From assembly GCF_011492945.1 (NCBI RefSeq), contig NZ_CP045119.1:1054001-1118000 (forward strand): a DNA stretch of 64,000 nucleotides, in the 5' to 3' direction. Origin of the DNA: Rubrobacter tropicus. Its GTDB lineage: Bacteria; Actinomycetota; Rubrobacteria; Rubrobacterales; Rubrobacteraceae. Below are positions 23,400 through 31,629 of this stretch, one piece after another; position 1 is the first letter of the stretch; the number at the start of each line of letters is the position of its first letter. The translations under genes were made by a program, and so were the position numbers. The notes below the pieces were generated by a model that saw nothing but the letters and a program-made list of their open reading frames with translations, ran no database searches and was not told where the DNA came from.

Positions 23400-25079
23400 A
23401 TGTTCGGTACCGAGAAGCCCTGGCTAAAGGTCTACGAGGGGCACGCCGAGGCTGAGACGGAGATCTTCGACGGGTCGTTGTACGACCTGTTCAGGATGTC
23501 CGCGGAGAGGCACAGGGGCAAGACGGCGCTCACGTTCTACGGGACCACGTTCGAGTTCGAGCGGCTGCAGGCGCTCGTCGAGAAGATGGCGGGCTCTCTC
23601 GCGGCGGGCGGGGTGGGGAAGGGGGATAGGGTCGCGCTCATGCTCCCGAACTGCCCGCAGTACGTCATATCGTTCTTCGCCACCGTTCGCCTCGGCGCGA
23701 TCGTCACGCAGCTCAACCCGATGTACGTGGAGCGAGAGATCGAGCACATCCTCACCGACTCCGGCGCCGGGACCATAATCGTCTACAAGGACATGTACCC
23801 GCGGGTGCTGAACGTCCTGCCCCAAACGAGGCTGAGGGACGTGATCGTCGTGGATTTCGCCGGCGAGCCGGGGGGCCTGGAGCCGGGACACCACTCCTTC
23901 GGGGACTTTCTGGCGACCGACGCCGACCCCGCGCCCGACGTGGCCATCGATCCGGCGGAGGACGTGGCGGCGCTGCAGTACACGGGCGGGACGACGGGGG
24001 TCTCCAAGGGCGCGATGCTCACCCACCGCAACCTCGTCGCCAACGTGCAGCAGGCCCTTGACCTGTTCATAGACGACCCCGGCGCGTTCTCCAACAACCA
24101 GAAGGTGATGGGCATCTTGCCCATGTTCCACATCTTCGGGCTCACGTGCGTGATGCTCTTCGCCATCAAGCAGGGCCTGAACCAGCTCCTCCTGCCGAAG
24201 TTCGACCCGCAGGAGGTGATGAATCTCGTCAAGGAGCAGTCCCCCGTGATGTTCAGCGGGGTGCCGACGATGTACATGGCCCTCAACGCCGGCGGCGCCG
24301 ACCTGATGGAGTACGGCTTCGGCAAGGTCAGGACCTACAACTGCGGCGGCTCGGCCCTCCCCGTTCCCCTCAAGCGCGCCTTCGAGGAGAAGACGGGCCG
24401 GCCGCTGTTCGAGGGGTACGGGCTCTCCGAGGCGTCGCCCGTCACGCACTTCAACCCGCCCTTCGCCGGGGAGGGGCGCGAGGGAAGCATCGGGGTGCCT
24501 GTGCCGAGCACGGATTCGCGCGTGGTCGACGTCGAGACGGGGCTCGTCGAGATGCCCGTCGGGGAGCCGGGCGAGTTGATAGTCAAGGGGCCGCAGGTTA
24601 TGAAGGGCTACCTGAACATGCCGGAAGAGACGGCCGAGACCTTGAGGGACGGCTGGCTCTACACGGGGGACATGGCCCGCGTGGACGAGGACGGCTACTT
24701 CTACATAGTGGACCGGAAGAAGGACATGATCGTGGCGAGCGGCTACAACGTGTACCCGCGCGAGGTCGAAGAGGTCATCTTCGAGCACCCCGACGTCTCA
24801 GAGGCCGTCGCCGTCGGCGTCCCCGACGAGTACCGCGGCGAGTCGGTCAAGGCCTTCGTCGTCAAGAAACCCGGCAGCCCCGCGACGGAAGAAGAGATCC
24901 TCGCCTTCTGCAAAGAACGCCTGGCTCCCTACAAGGCCCCGAAGTCCCTGGAGTTCCGCGACGAGCTGCCAAAATCCACGGTCGGCAAGCTCCTCCGCCG
25001 CGTCCTCGCCGAAGAAGAACGCGCCAGGGCCGCCGCCACCCCTGCAACCAGCGCCCCGCCCCCTCCGCCACCGGGTTAG
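23400..25079 (+). CDS. Long-chain fatty-acid-CoA ligase (FadD-like)
   Basis: A 559-residue AMP-forming acyl-CoA synthetase. Motifs: 'YTGGTTGVSKGAMLTHRN', 'EGYGLSEASPVTHFNP', 'YTGDMARVDEDGYFYIVDRK', 'VASGYNVYPREVEEV' and the terminal catalytic Lys in 'PKSTVGKLLRRVL'. It activates medium- or long-chain fatty acids to acyl-CoA. ATG 23400 is chosen for its AGGAGGA site; an ATG at 23361 in frame lacks one. The tail is Ala/Pro-rich. It leads a pair with the SDR gene at 25145. Confidence 0.92.
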   Translation: MFGTEKPWLKVYEGHAEAETEIFDGSLYDLFRMSAERHRGKTALTFYGTTFEFERLQALVEKMAGSLAAGGVGKGDRVALMLPNCPQYVISFFATVRLGAIVTQLNPMYVEREIEHILTDSGAGTIIVYKDMYPRVLNVLPQTRLRDVIVVDFAGEPGGLEPGHHSFGDFLATDADPAPDVAIDPAEDVAALQYTGGTTGVSKGAMLTHRNLVANVQQALDLFIDDPGAFSNNQKVMGILPMFHIFGLTCVMLFAIKQGLNQLLLPKFDPQEVMNLVKEQSPVMFSGVPTMYMALNAGGADLMEYGFGKVRTYNCGGSALPVPLKRAFEEKTGRPLFEGYGLSEASPVTHFNPPFAGEGREGSIGVPVPSTDSRVVDVETGLVEMPVGEPGELIVKGPQVMKGYLNMPEETAETLRDGWLYTGDMARVDEDGYFYIVDRKKDMIVASGYNVYPREVEEVIFEHPDVSEAVAVGVPDEYRGESVKAFVVKKPGSPATEEEILAFCKERLAPYKAPKSLEFRDELPKSTVGKLLRRVLAEEERARAAATPATSAPPPPPPG

Positions 25080-25090
25080 GACCCGCCAAA

Positions 25091-25123
25091 AAGCTGACCG
25101 CTGAAAGCTGATAGCCGACAGCG
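25091..25123. repeat. Short TCAGC/GCTGA heptamer repeat
   Basis: GCTGACC-GCTGAAA-GCTGATA-GCCGACA shows the seven-base period of the same repeat family as 9784-9875. It occupies the gap between the FadD-like and SDR genes and ends just before the SDR ribosome site. Confidence 0.6.
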
Positions 25124-25144
25124 TCCGACCGAAGGGAGGACCCC

Positions 25145-25921
25145 CTGAACGCGCTCGACCTTTTTCGTCTGGACGGGAAGACGGCCGTCGTAACCGGCGG
25201 CGGCCGGGGTCTCGGCCGCTACATGGCAGAGGCCCTCGCCGACGCCGGGGCAAACGTCGTTCTCTGCTCCCGCAAAAAAGACTCTTTGGAGGAGGTGAAG
25301 GGGGAGATCGAGGCGAGGGGCGGCAAGGCCCTCGCCCTCGCGTGCGACGTGACCGACCCTGCCGACGTGGAGGACGTCGTCTCGGAGGCCGAGGGCGCCT
25401 TCGGGGGCGTCGACGTGCTCGTCAACAACTCCGGGGCCACCTGGGGGGCGCCGCCGGCGGAGATGCCGCTCGAGAAGTTCGACCAGGTCATAGCCGTGAA
25501 CGTGCGGGGGACGTTCCTGATGGCCCGGGCGGTCGGGAGGCGCATGATAGAGCGCGGGACGGGCGGCACCATCGTCAACATCTCCAGCGTGGCGGGCCTC
25601 GTGGGGGGGCACCCCGACTTCATGCAGACCGTCGGCTACAACTCCTCCAAGGGCGCCATCATCTCCATGACCCGCGACCTCGCGACCTCCTGGGCGCCGC
25701 ACGGCATAACCGTCAACGCCATAGCCCCGGGCTGGTTCCCGACCAGGATGAGCGGCGGGCTCATCGAGAAATTCGAGGAGCGGATGCTGAGCGGGATACC
25801 GCTACACCGCTTCGGAAGCGCGGAGGATCTCAAGGGCGTCGTGATCTTCCTCTCCTCGCCCGCCGCCTCCTACATAACCGGCCAGACCCTCGTGGTGGAC
25901 GGGGGCGCTACGGCCTGGTAG
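25145..25921 (+). CDS. Short-chain dehydrogenase/reductase with CTG start
   Basis: A 258-residue SDR: nucleotide site 'TGGGRGLGRYMAEALADAG', 'VNNSGATWGAP', Ser in 'VNISSVAGLVGG', Tyr-x-x-x-Lys in 'VGYNSSKGAIISMT', 'APGWFPTRM' and 'VVDGGATAW'. It resembles gluconate 5-dehydrogenase or 3-oxoacyl reductase-like SDRs. The nucleotide-binding strand lies upstream of the first ATG (25223). Between the upstream in-frame TAG at 25112 and that ATG there is no ATG, GTG or TTG, while CTG 25145 sits right after GAAGGGAGGA. CTG is therefore the likely start. Confidence 0.88.
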   Translation: MNALDLFRLDGKTAVVTGGGRGLGRYMAEALADAGANVVLCSRKKDSLEEVKGEIEARGGKALALACDVTDPADVEDVVSEAEGAFGGVDVLVNNSGATWGAPPAEMPLEKFDQVIAVNVRGTFLMARAVGRRMIERGTGGTIVNISSVAGLVGGHPDFMQTVGYNSSKGAIISMTRDLATSWAPHGITVNAIAPGWFPTRMSGGLIEKFEERMLSGIPLHRFGSAEDLKGVVIFLSSPAASYITGQTLVVDGGATAW

Positions 25922-25962
25922 CAGACGTCCGGCCGGTGGTGTGAGATCCGGGGCCGCGGCGG

Positions 25963-25968
25963 TAGAAT
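25963..25968 (+). promoter_or_regulatory. Candidate -10 box for trmFO
   Basis: TAGAAT (5 of 6) followed by CCCGCG, 56 bases before the trmFO start; no convincing -35. The same TAGAATCC string occurs before the OmpR-type regulator at 43731 and surE at 51193. Confidence 0.35.
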
Positions 25969-26024
25969 CCCGCGACCGGAGACGGCCTCCGGTAGGTGAT
26001 CTGCACTCGAAGAGGGAGCCTCCT

Positions 26025-27362
26025 TTGGCGGACGTAACGGTTATAGGCGGCGGGCTCGCAGGCAGCGAGGCCGCCTGGCAGGCGGCGGAACTCGGCTGCT
26101 CGGTGGAGCTGTGGGAGATGCGGCCCGTGAAGGAGACGCCGGCCCACAGGACGGAGCACTTCGCCGAGCTCGTCTGCTCGAACTCGCTCGGGAACAGGTC
26201 GCTCGAGACGGCTTCGGGGCTGCTCAAGGAGGAGTTGCGACGTCTCGGGTCCGTGATCCTGCTCTGCGCCGAGGCCCACTCCGTCCCGGCCGGCGGCGCC
26301 CTCGGGGTGGCCCGCGAGGACTTTCCCCGCGCCGTGACCGAGACCGTCCACGCCCACCCGAACATCGAGGTGGTTCGCGGCGAGATGAAGGAACTGCCGG
26401 ACGGCCCGACCGTGGTCGCCACGGGCCCCCTCACCTCCGACGCCCTCGTCGGCAAGATAGAGTCCCTAACCGGCGAGACGCTCTACTTCTACGATGCCGC
26501 CTCCCCGATAGTCCACCGCGACTCGTTGGACGAATCCGTTGTCTGGAGGGCTTCCCGCTACGACAAGGGCGAGGCCGCCTACCTCAACTGCCCGATGACC
26601 GAGGAGCAGTACCACGCCTTCGTCGAGGACCTCGCGACCGCCGAGTTGTCTCCCATAAAGGACTTCGAGGAGGACATGTACTTCGAGGGCTGCCTCCCCG
26701 TGGAGACCATCGCCCGCCGCGGCAGGGAGACCTTGAGCTTCGGCCCGATGAAGCCCGTGGGCCTGCCAGACCCGCGGACGGGTGAGATCCCATACGCCGT
26801 CGTCCAGCTCCGCCAGGACGACGCGGAAGGCCGCCTCTACAACATGGTCGGCTTCCAGACCCGCCTGAAGTGGGGCGAGCAGCGCCGCGTCTTCCGGACC
26901 ATCCCCGGCATGCAGAGCGCGGACTTCGCCCGCATGGGCGTCATGCACCGTAACACCTACCTCCCGGCGAACCGGATGCTCGACGCGACCATGAAGATCC
27001 GGGACAATCTGAGCGACGCGCCGCTCTTCTTCGCCGGGCAGCTAACGGGCGTGGAAGGCTACACCGAGAGCACCGCCATGGGCCACATCGCCGGCACCAA
27101 CGCCGCACGCCTCGTCCGCAACGAGGAGCCCGTAACCATGCCCCGGGGAACCATGATGGGGGCGCTCGCCCACTACATCACCACCAAGGAGGGCACCCTC
27201 CAGCCCATCAACTCCAACTGGGGCCTCGTTCCGCCCGTCCCGAAAAAGGAGAACGGGAAGCGCCTCACCAAGCCCGAGCGCCGGCGGCGGCAGGCCGCTT
27301 CGGCGCTCGCGGCGCTGGAAGGGTTCGCGGGGGCCGCCGGGGGGGGCGCGCTGACCGCCTGA
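26025..27362 (+). CDS. trmFO: Methylenetetrahydrofolate-tRNA-(uracil-54-C5)-methyltransferase TrmFO
   Basis: A 445-residue flavoprotein that makes m5U54 in tRNA using methylene-THF and FADH2. The FAD site is 'VIGGGLAGSEAAWQAAELG'; the family strings 'LWEMRPVKETPAHRTE', 'AELVCSNSL', 'GCLPVETIARRG' and 'YTESTAMGHIAGTNAARL' are all present, including the active-site Cys of CSNS. The start is TTG 26025 with AGGGAG upstream; the longer reading to 25941 does not match the family. It is a stand-alone gene between an SDR and a broken response regulator. Confidence 0.95.
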   Translation: MADVTVIGGGLAGSEAAWQAAELGCSVELWEMRPVKETPAHRTEHFAELVCSNSLGNRSLETASGLLKEELRRLGSVILLCAEAHSVPAGGALGVAREDFPRAVTETVHAHPNIEVVRGEMKELPDGPTVVATGPLTSDALVGKIESLTGETLYFYDAASPIVHRDSLDESVVWRASRYDKGEAAYLNCPMTEEQYHAFVEDLATAELSPIKDFEEDMYFEGCLPVETIARRGRETLSFGPMKPVGLPDPRTGEIPYAVVQLRQDDAEGRLYNMVGFQTRLKWGEQRRVFRTIPGMQSADFARMGVMHRNTYLPANRMLDATMKIRDNLSDAPLFFAGQLTGVEGYTESTAMGHIAGTNAARLVRNEEPVTMPRGTMMGALAHYITTKEGTLQPINSNWGLVPPVPKKENGKRLTKPERRRRQAASALAALEGFAGAAGGGALTA

Positions 27363-27393
27363 CGGCGGGTCGCGGCACGCGTGCGGCCGGAAG

Positions 27394-28034
27394 TCATAGT
27401 TCGACGATGCCGCGGCGGGCCGCGAGAAAGAGGGCGTGGCGGCGGGATTTCGCGCCAAGCTTGCCGAGCGCGGCCTCCACGAGGGCGCGTTCTTCGGGGA
27501 CGGTCAGGCCCAACCTGGCGGCGATGTCCCTGTCGTCGAGGCCTTCGGCGAGGGCGTTCAGCGTGGTGGTCTCCCGGGTGGAGAGCGCGGGGGCCGATCC
27601 GTGGCCGTTTCCGTCGTGGTGATGGGCGTAGGCGCGGAGCATCTCCGCGACCTCCCTCTGGGCGGGGAGCGCCTTGCCGGAGAGGAGATCGCGGGCGGAG
27701 CGCACGACCTCGTCGAGGCCGGTGAGCTTGTCCACCACGCCGCCAGCTACTCCCGGCCCAGGGTGACGCTCAGGACCAGGACCGTCGTCCCCGGCGAGGA
27801 CCGGCCCAGCTCCTCGACGAGCTCGACCCCACTGCCGTCGGGCAAAGCCAGGTCGGCCACGACGAGATCCACGCCCGCCTAGGAGAGCCCGCCCGCCTCG
27901 GCCAGCGTGCCCGCCTGGGCGACGATCTCGAAGATTGGATCCCCTCCCATCAAAAACGCGAGTGCCTCGCAAAACGAGTCGTGGTCCTCGACGAGCACGA
28001 CGCGCGCCGGTCTCGCGTTGCTCCCTGTTTGCAT
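27394..28034 (-). pseudogene. NarL-type response regulator, nonsense codon and frameshift
   Basis: From ATG 28034 the frame reads a receiver domain ('RVVLVEDHDSFCEALAFLM'), reaches an in-frame TAG near 27882, and continues with 'AGVDLVVADLALPDGSGVEL', the phospho-acceptor segment. Near 27750 homology passes to another frame ('VVDKLTGLDEVVRSARDLL') and on to a LuxR helix-turn-helix ('LSTRETTTLNALAEGLDDRD'). Restored length is about 213 residues, normal for the family. Two lesions make a real pseudogene more likely than an assembly slip. Confidence 0.8.
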
Positions 28035-28054
28035 CCTGAGTCCTCCGTTCGCCG

Positions 28055-28530
28055 TCACGGCGTCCCGCCCATCGTCATCGCGTGCCCTGGTCGGCGTCCC
28101 CGGCGGGGGGGCATCTGGCGCAGCAGGGCGGCGACCGGGACCCGCAGCCGCACGAGGGTGCCGCGCCCCGGCTCGCTCTCCAGCTCGAGCCTCCCGCCGA
28201 GGGCGACGGCCCTCTCCCGCATCCCCGTGAGGCCCATGCCCGGGTCCGTCCCGGGTGGGAGGCCCTGTCCGTCGTCGGAGACCTCCGCGAGTCCTAGCCC
28301 CTTACCATGCGTCGGAAGCGCTCGAAGTCCCCGTTGCGGTCCTCGAGGTGCGTGATGTCCGCGAAAGTGAGGCCGAGCAACTCCTCCCAGGGGTAACCGG
28401 CGATCCTCACCATCTCGGGATTGACCCTCAGGAAACGCCCGGTGTCCGGGTCCACGCTCGCGGCGCCCGCCCGCGCCAGCCCGAACACGACGTCGTAACC
28501 TTCCACGCCCACCGTACCACCCTCGCCCAC
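28055..28530 (-). pseudogene. Truncated sensor histidine kinase (PAS + C-terminal ATPase fragment)
   Basis: From GTG 28530 (site GAAGGAG) a PAS-like segment ('GRFLRVNPEMVRIAGYPWEE', 'DITHLEDRNGDFERF') ends at a TAG at 28294. Directly after, in another frame, comes only the end of a HisKA_3-type ATPase: 'AEVSDDGQGLPPGTDPG' and 'GLTGMRERAVALGGRLELE'. The histidine box and N box are missing, so an internal deletion plus frameshift removed the kinase core. It sits 20 bases before the broken regulator gene, and the two form one dead two-component pair. Confidence 0.75.
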
Positions 28531-28762
28531 CGCCGACTCCTTCTTCGGGCACCCGATAACACGCCGATACTACGCCACGAGCCTCCGGTCTCGCCTCGCC
28601 CATCGGCCGTATTTTCCTGGGGGCACGCCGCCAGGACTTTTACCCGCCCCCCTCACGGAGTACAATAGTAACCGTAGTATCATAAAGCGGTGCCAGAAGG
28701 ATGCTGGGACGGAAGAAGTGACCGGGTAGGCAGTCCGGTAGTCGCGCGAGGAGGTGTGGGCC

Positions 28763-29107
28763 GTGTCCCTGTACATGACGCAGTTCTCTTACACGGCGGA
28801 AGCGTGGAAAGCTCTGGTGAAGAGGCCCGAGGACCGGGCCGCCGTCTTCGCCGAGCACGCGGAGAAGCTCGGCGGGCGGATGGTCTCGCTCTACTACTGC
28901 ATGGGCGAGTTCGACGGCATGGTCATCTACGAGGCCCCCGACGAGAGGACCGCCGCGGCAATAGTCTTCACCGTAGCCTCGCCGGGCCACATCAAAGAGA
29001 CGAAGACGACCCCCCTGATGACCGTCGAAGAGACGATGGAGGCCATGGAGAAGGCGAAGGCCGAAGCCTACCCCGCCCCCAAGCTCTGGTCGCCGATGCC
29101 TAGTTAG
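28763..29107 (+). CDS. GYD domain-containing protein
   Basis: A 114-residue small alpha-beta protein beginning 'SLYMTQFSYTAEAWKALVK', with 'HAEKLGGRMVSLYYCMGEFD' and 'AIVFTVASPGHIKETKTTPL', the pattern of the GYD family (dimeric ferredoxin-like fold, function unknown). GTG 28763 is favoured over 28754 by the spacing from GAGGAGG and by the family N-terminus. A TACAAT box lies upstream at 28661. It is convergent with the Ddl-like gene across a long repeat element. Confidence 0.85.
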   Translation: MSLYMTQFSYTAEAWKALVKRPEDRAAVFAEHAEKLGGRMVSLYYCMGEFDGMVIYEAPDERTAAAIVFTVASPGHIKETKTTPLMTVEETMEAMEKAKAEAYPAPKLWSPMPS

Positions 29108-29343
29108 CACGCCGGCTTCGCCGGCTTTCAGCCCGCTCCGCCCTACGGGCTACGCTCTCAGCACGCTTCGGGCCTTCGGCCCTCGCTTTCAGCTATCAGC
29201 TTCTTGCCGTGAGTGGCCCGACTGGGCCGCGCACCACGCGGCGGCTCGGATGTCGAGAGGCGTCTCGCGCGTAGACGACCGGCTGACAGGCTGAAAGCGT
29301 AGGCGAAGCCGGAGCGGGCTGGACAGCGCCGCAGGCGCTGTCC
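29108..29343. repeat. Long structured intergenic repeat element, copy A
   Basis: It begins right after the GYD stop with TTAGCACGCCGGCTTCGCC and ends as a perfect hairpin abutting the Ddl stop. The first 45 bases match the start of the element at 62646 almost exactly. A middle core (GGCCCGAC, then a GCCGCG...CGCGGC hairpin, then GTAGACGAC) is also shared. TTTCAGC/GCTGAAA heptamers separate the modules. See the long copy at 62646-62953. Confidence 0.8.
29321..29343 (-). terminator. Perfect 10-bp hairpin abutting the Ddl-like stop codon
   Basis: GGACAGCGCC-GCA-GGCGCTGTCC: ten paired bases with a three-base loop, starting at the first base after the stop codon on the minus strand. No T run follows. 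Confidence 0.6.
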
Positions 29344-30300
29344 TCACAGCTTCGCCCGGGCCTCCGTTTGAAGGGCCGCGTCCAGAATCGTCTCTACCAG
29401 GTCCTCGAACGTGAGGCCGGAGGCCTCCGCGGCCAGGGGGAAGGTCGAGGTCTCGGTGAAGCCGGGGATCGTCTTTACGTCGATTACCTGTGGGGTGCCG
29501 CTCTCCACTATCGTGTCGACGCGGGCGTAGCCGGAGCAGCCTAAAGTGCGGTAGGCCGTAAGGGCGGTCTCGCGGAGGCGGGCGGCCGTCTCGGGCGCGA
29601 CTTCGGCTGGGATGGCGAAGTCCGTGGCGCCCGGGGTGTACTTCGCCTCGAAGTTGTAGGCCCCTTCTCTGGGCCGGATCTCGACAAGGCCCAACACCGA
29701 GGGCTCTTCGCCCGCCGGTTCCAGGATCGGGACGGAGACCTCCGTGCCGTCGACCCACCCCTCCAGCAGGATCTTGGCGTCGTACCCGAATGCCTCGTAG
29801 ACGGCGTCCAGGATGCCGTCGGGTCCCTCCACGCGGGAGAGCCCGAAGCTGGATCCCTCCCTCGCCGGTTTGACGACGAGCGGATAGCCCAACGAGTCGG
29901 CCGCCACGTCGAGCGCGGCCGAGGCGCCCATCTCGTTCATGGCGCGCCGGAGAAAGGTCCTCGACGGCGGCGTCGGTATACCCGCGGCGCGAAGCGCCCG
30001 CTTGGCGTAGTCCTTGTCCATGCACCGGATGGAGGAGAGCGGCCCGCTCCCGGTGTACGGGACGCCCAACGTTTCCAGGAGGGCCTGTACCGTGCCGTCC
30101 TCGCCGCCCGGTCCGTGCAGGCAGATAAAGGCCGCGTCGGGGGAGAGTTCCATCAGCGCGCCCGTGGTCGTCTCCTCCACGTCGAGGGGATGGACCTCGT
30201 GCCCGAGGCGTTCGAGGGCGTGCTGGACGCGCCTGCCGGTTACGAACGAGACGTCCCGCTCCATGGAGTGCCCGCCGCGCAATACGGCCACGCGCGCCAC
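29344..30300 (-). CDS. D-alanine-D-alanine ligase-like ATP-grasp protein
   Basis: A 318-residue Ddl homologue. The N-terminal 'LRGGHSMERDVS' matches the family GGxSxExxVS, then come 'HGPGGEDGTVQALLE', 'GIPTPPSRTF', 'PLVVKPAREGSSFGLSRV' and 'GYARVDTIV' (metal Asp262). The usual ExN Mg pair before 'PGFT' is changed: 'VIDVKTIPGFT' has Asp274 for Glu and Lys276 for Asn. A true Ddl joins two D-Ala for peptidoglycan; with this altered metal site another amino-acid ligase role is possible. It ends an operon with an aminotransferase and a protein of unknown function. Confidence 0.85.
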   Translation of the reverse strand: MARVAVLRGGHSMERDVSFVTGRRVQHALERLGHEVHPLDVEETTTGALMELSPDAAFICLHGPGGEDGTVQALLETLGVPYTGSGPLSSIRCMDKDYAKRALRAAGIPTPPSRTFLRRAMNEMGASAALDVAADSLGYPLVVKPAREGSSFGLSRVEGPDGILDAVYEAFGYDAKILLEGWVDGTEVSVPILEPAGEEPSVLGLVEIRPREGAYNFEAKYTPGATDFAIPAEVAPETAARLRETALTAYRTLGCSGYARVDTIVESGTPQVIDVKTIPGFTETSTFPLAAEASGLTFEDLVETILDAALQTEARAKL

Positions 30301-30306
30301 GGCGCC

Positions 30307-31626
30307 CTATCTCCCCGCGCCGGAGGCGCGGCTGCCGGAGCGGGCGGCGCCCTTCTGGCTCCGGCCCTGGCGCGAGCCGCGCTCCATGTCGCTGCGCAGC
30401 TCCATGCGTTCGCGGATGGTCTCGGCCAGGATCTCGACGCCGCGACGGATCTTGTCCGGCTCGACGAACGAGAAGTTGAGCCGCATGTGATTCTTGCCCG
30501 CCCCGCCCGCGTAGAACCCCTCGCCCGGCACGTAGGCGACGTTCTTCGCCACGGCCCGCGGCAGCATCGCCGTCGCGTCCAGGTACGAGGGGAGGGTAGC
30601 CCACACGAAGAGCCCGCCCTCCGGGTGGGTCCAGTGGACCTCCTTGGGCATGAACTCGGCCAGGGCGTCGAGCATCGCGTCGCGCCGCTCGCGGTACATG
30701 CCGTTGAGGCGTTTGACGTAGGACTTCCAGTCGGCGTTTCGGAAGTAGGAGGAGATCATCATCTGCGAGAGGTTCGAGGAGCAGAGGTCGGCCCCCTGCT
30801 TGCCGACGTTGATCTTGTGCAGGATGCCCGGCTGCGCGTGGACCCACCCGAGCCTCACCCCGGGCGCGAAGATCTTCGAGAACGTCCCCAGATAGACGAC
30901 CCGGTCCACGTCCCCTTCTTCCTGCTCCAGCGCCGCCAGCGAGGGCAGCGGCTCCCCCTCGAAGCGGAGCATCCCGTAGGGGTTGTCCTCCACGATGATG
31001 AGGTCGAACTCCCGAGCCAACCCCAGCAACTCTTTACGCCTCTCCGCGACCATCGTGACGCCCGTGGGGTTCTGGAAGTTGGGTACCGTGTAGATGAACT
31101 TCACGTGGATGCCCTGTTTGCGCGCCCGCATCAAGGTCTCGCGGGCCGCCACGGGGATTATGCCGGCCCGGTCCATCGGGGCGTGGGCTATCTTCGGGCG
31201 GTAGGCGGCGAAGGCGTTGAGGGCGCCCGCGTAGGTCGGTCCCTCGCACAGCACGGCGTCGCCCTCGTCCAGGAAGACCTTCGCTATGAGGTCGAGGCCC
31301 TGCTGGGCGCCCGTCGTGACGAAGACGTCCTCCTGGCGGGCCGGCGTGCCCTCGGCGGCCATGACCTCGACTATGACGTCCTTGATCGATTCGAGGCCGG
31401 CGGTCGGGCCGTACTGGAGGGCCTGGGCGGCGTCGGGGGCTATGGCCTGCGAGATCTCCCGGAACGCCTCCTCGCCGAAGGCCTTCGTATCCGGGAAGCC
31501 GCCCGCCAGGGAGATGATGCCGGGCCTAGAGAGCGTCGCCATGAGGTCGCGGGTGACGGCCGACTTCATGCCCTTGACGCGGGTGGCGTAGAGAAAGTCG
31601 AAGCGGTCGAGGTCTACGAGCGGCAA
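30307..31626 (-). CDS. PLP-dependent aminotransferase class I/II (LysN-like)
   Basis: A 439-residue fold-type I enzyme. It has 'GIISLAGGFPDTKAFG' at the N-terminus, 'TTGAQQGLDLIAKVFLDEGD', 'YTVPNFQNPTGVTM', the PLP Asp-x-Tyr in 'EDNPYGMLRFEG', the Schiff-base Lys in 'LGTFSKIFAPGVRLGW' and a terminal Arg in 'HMRLNFSF'. This matches 2-aminoadipate/multi-substrate aminotransferases. The last 25 residues are Arg/Gly/Ser-rich and extra. TTG 31626 follows AGAGAGG, three bases after the upstream stop. It precedes the Ddl-like gene by six bases. Confidence 0.9.
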   Translation of the reverse strand: MPLVDLDRFDFLYATRVKGMKSAVTRDLMATLSRPGIISLAGGFPDTKAFGEEAFREISQAIAPDAAQALQYGPTAGLESIKDVIVEVMAAEGTPARQEDVFVTTGAQQGLDLIAKVFLDEGDAVLCEGPTYAGALNAFAAYRPKIAHAPMDRAGIIPVAARETLMRARKQGIHVKFIYTVPNFQNPTGVTMVAERRKELLGLAREFDLIIVEDNPYGMLRFEGEPLPSLAALEQEEGDVDRVVYLGTFSKIFAPGVRLGWVHAQPGILHKINVGKQGADLCSSNLSQMMISSYFRNADWKSYVKRLNGMYRERRDAMLDALAEFMPKEVHWTHPEGGLFVWATLPSYLDATAMLPRAVAKNVAYVPGEGFYAGGAGKNHMRLNFSFVEPDKIRRGVEILAETIRERMELRSDMERGSRQGRSQKGAARSGSRASGAGR

Positions 31627-31629
31627 GGG

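Noticed and set aside
29108-29343. Insertion sequence or transposase remnant
   Set aside because: No transposase-like frame and no clear terminal inverted repeats or target duplications; it is treated as a repeat element of unknown origin instead.
30307-31626. MocR-type regulator identity for the aminotransferase
   Set aside because: There is no N-terminal GntR-type helix-turn-helix; the enzyme domain begins near residue 10.
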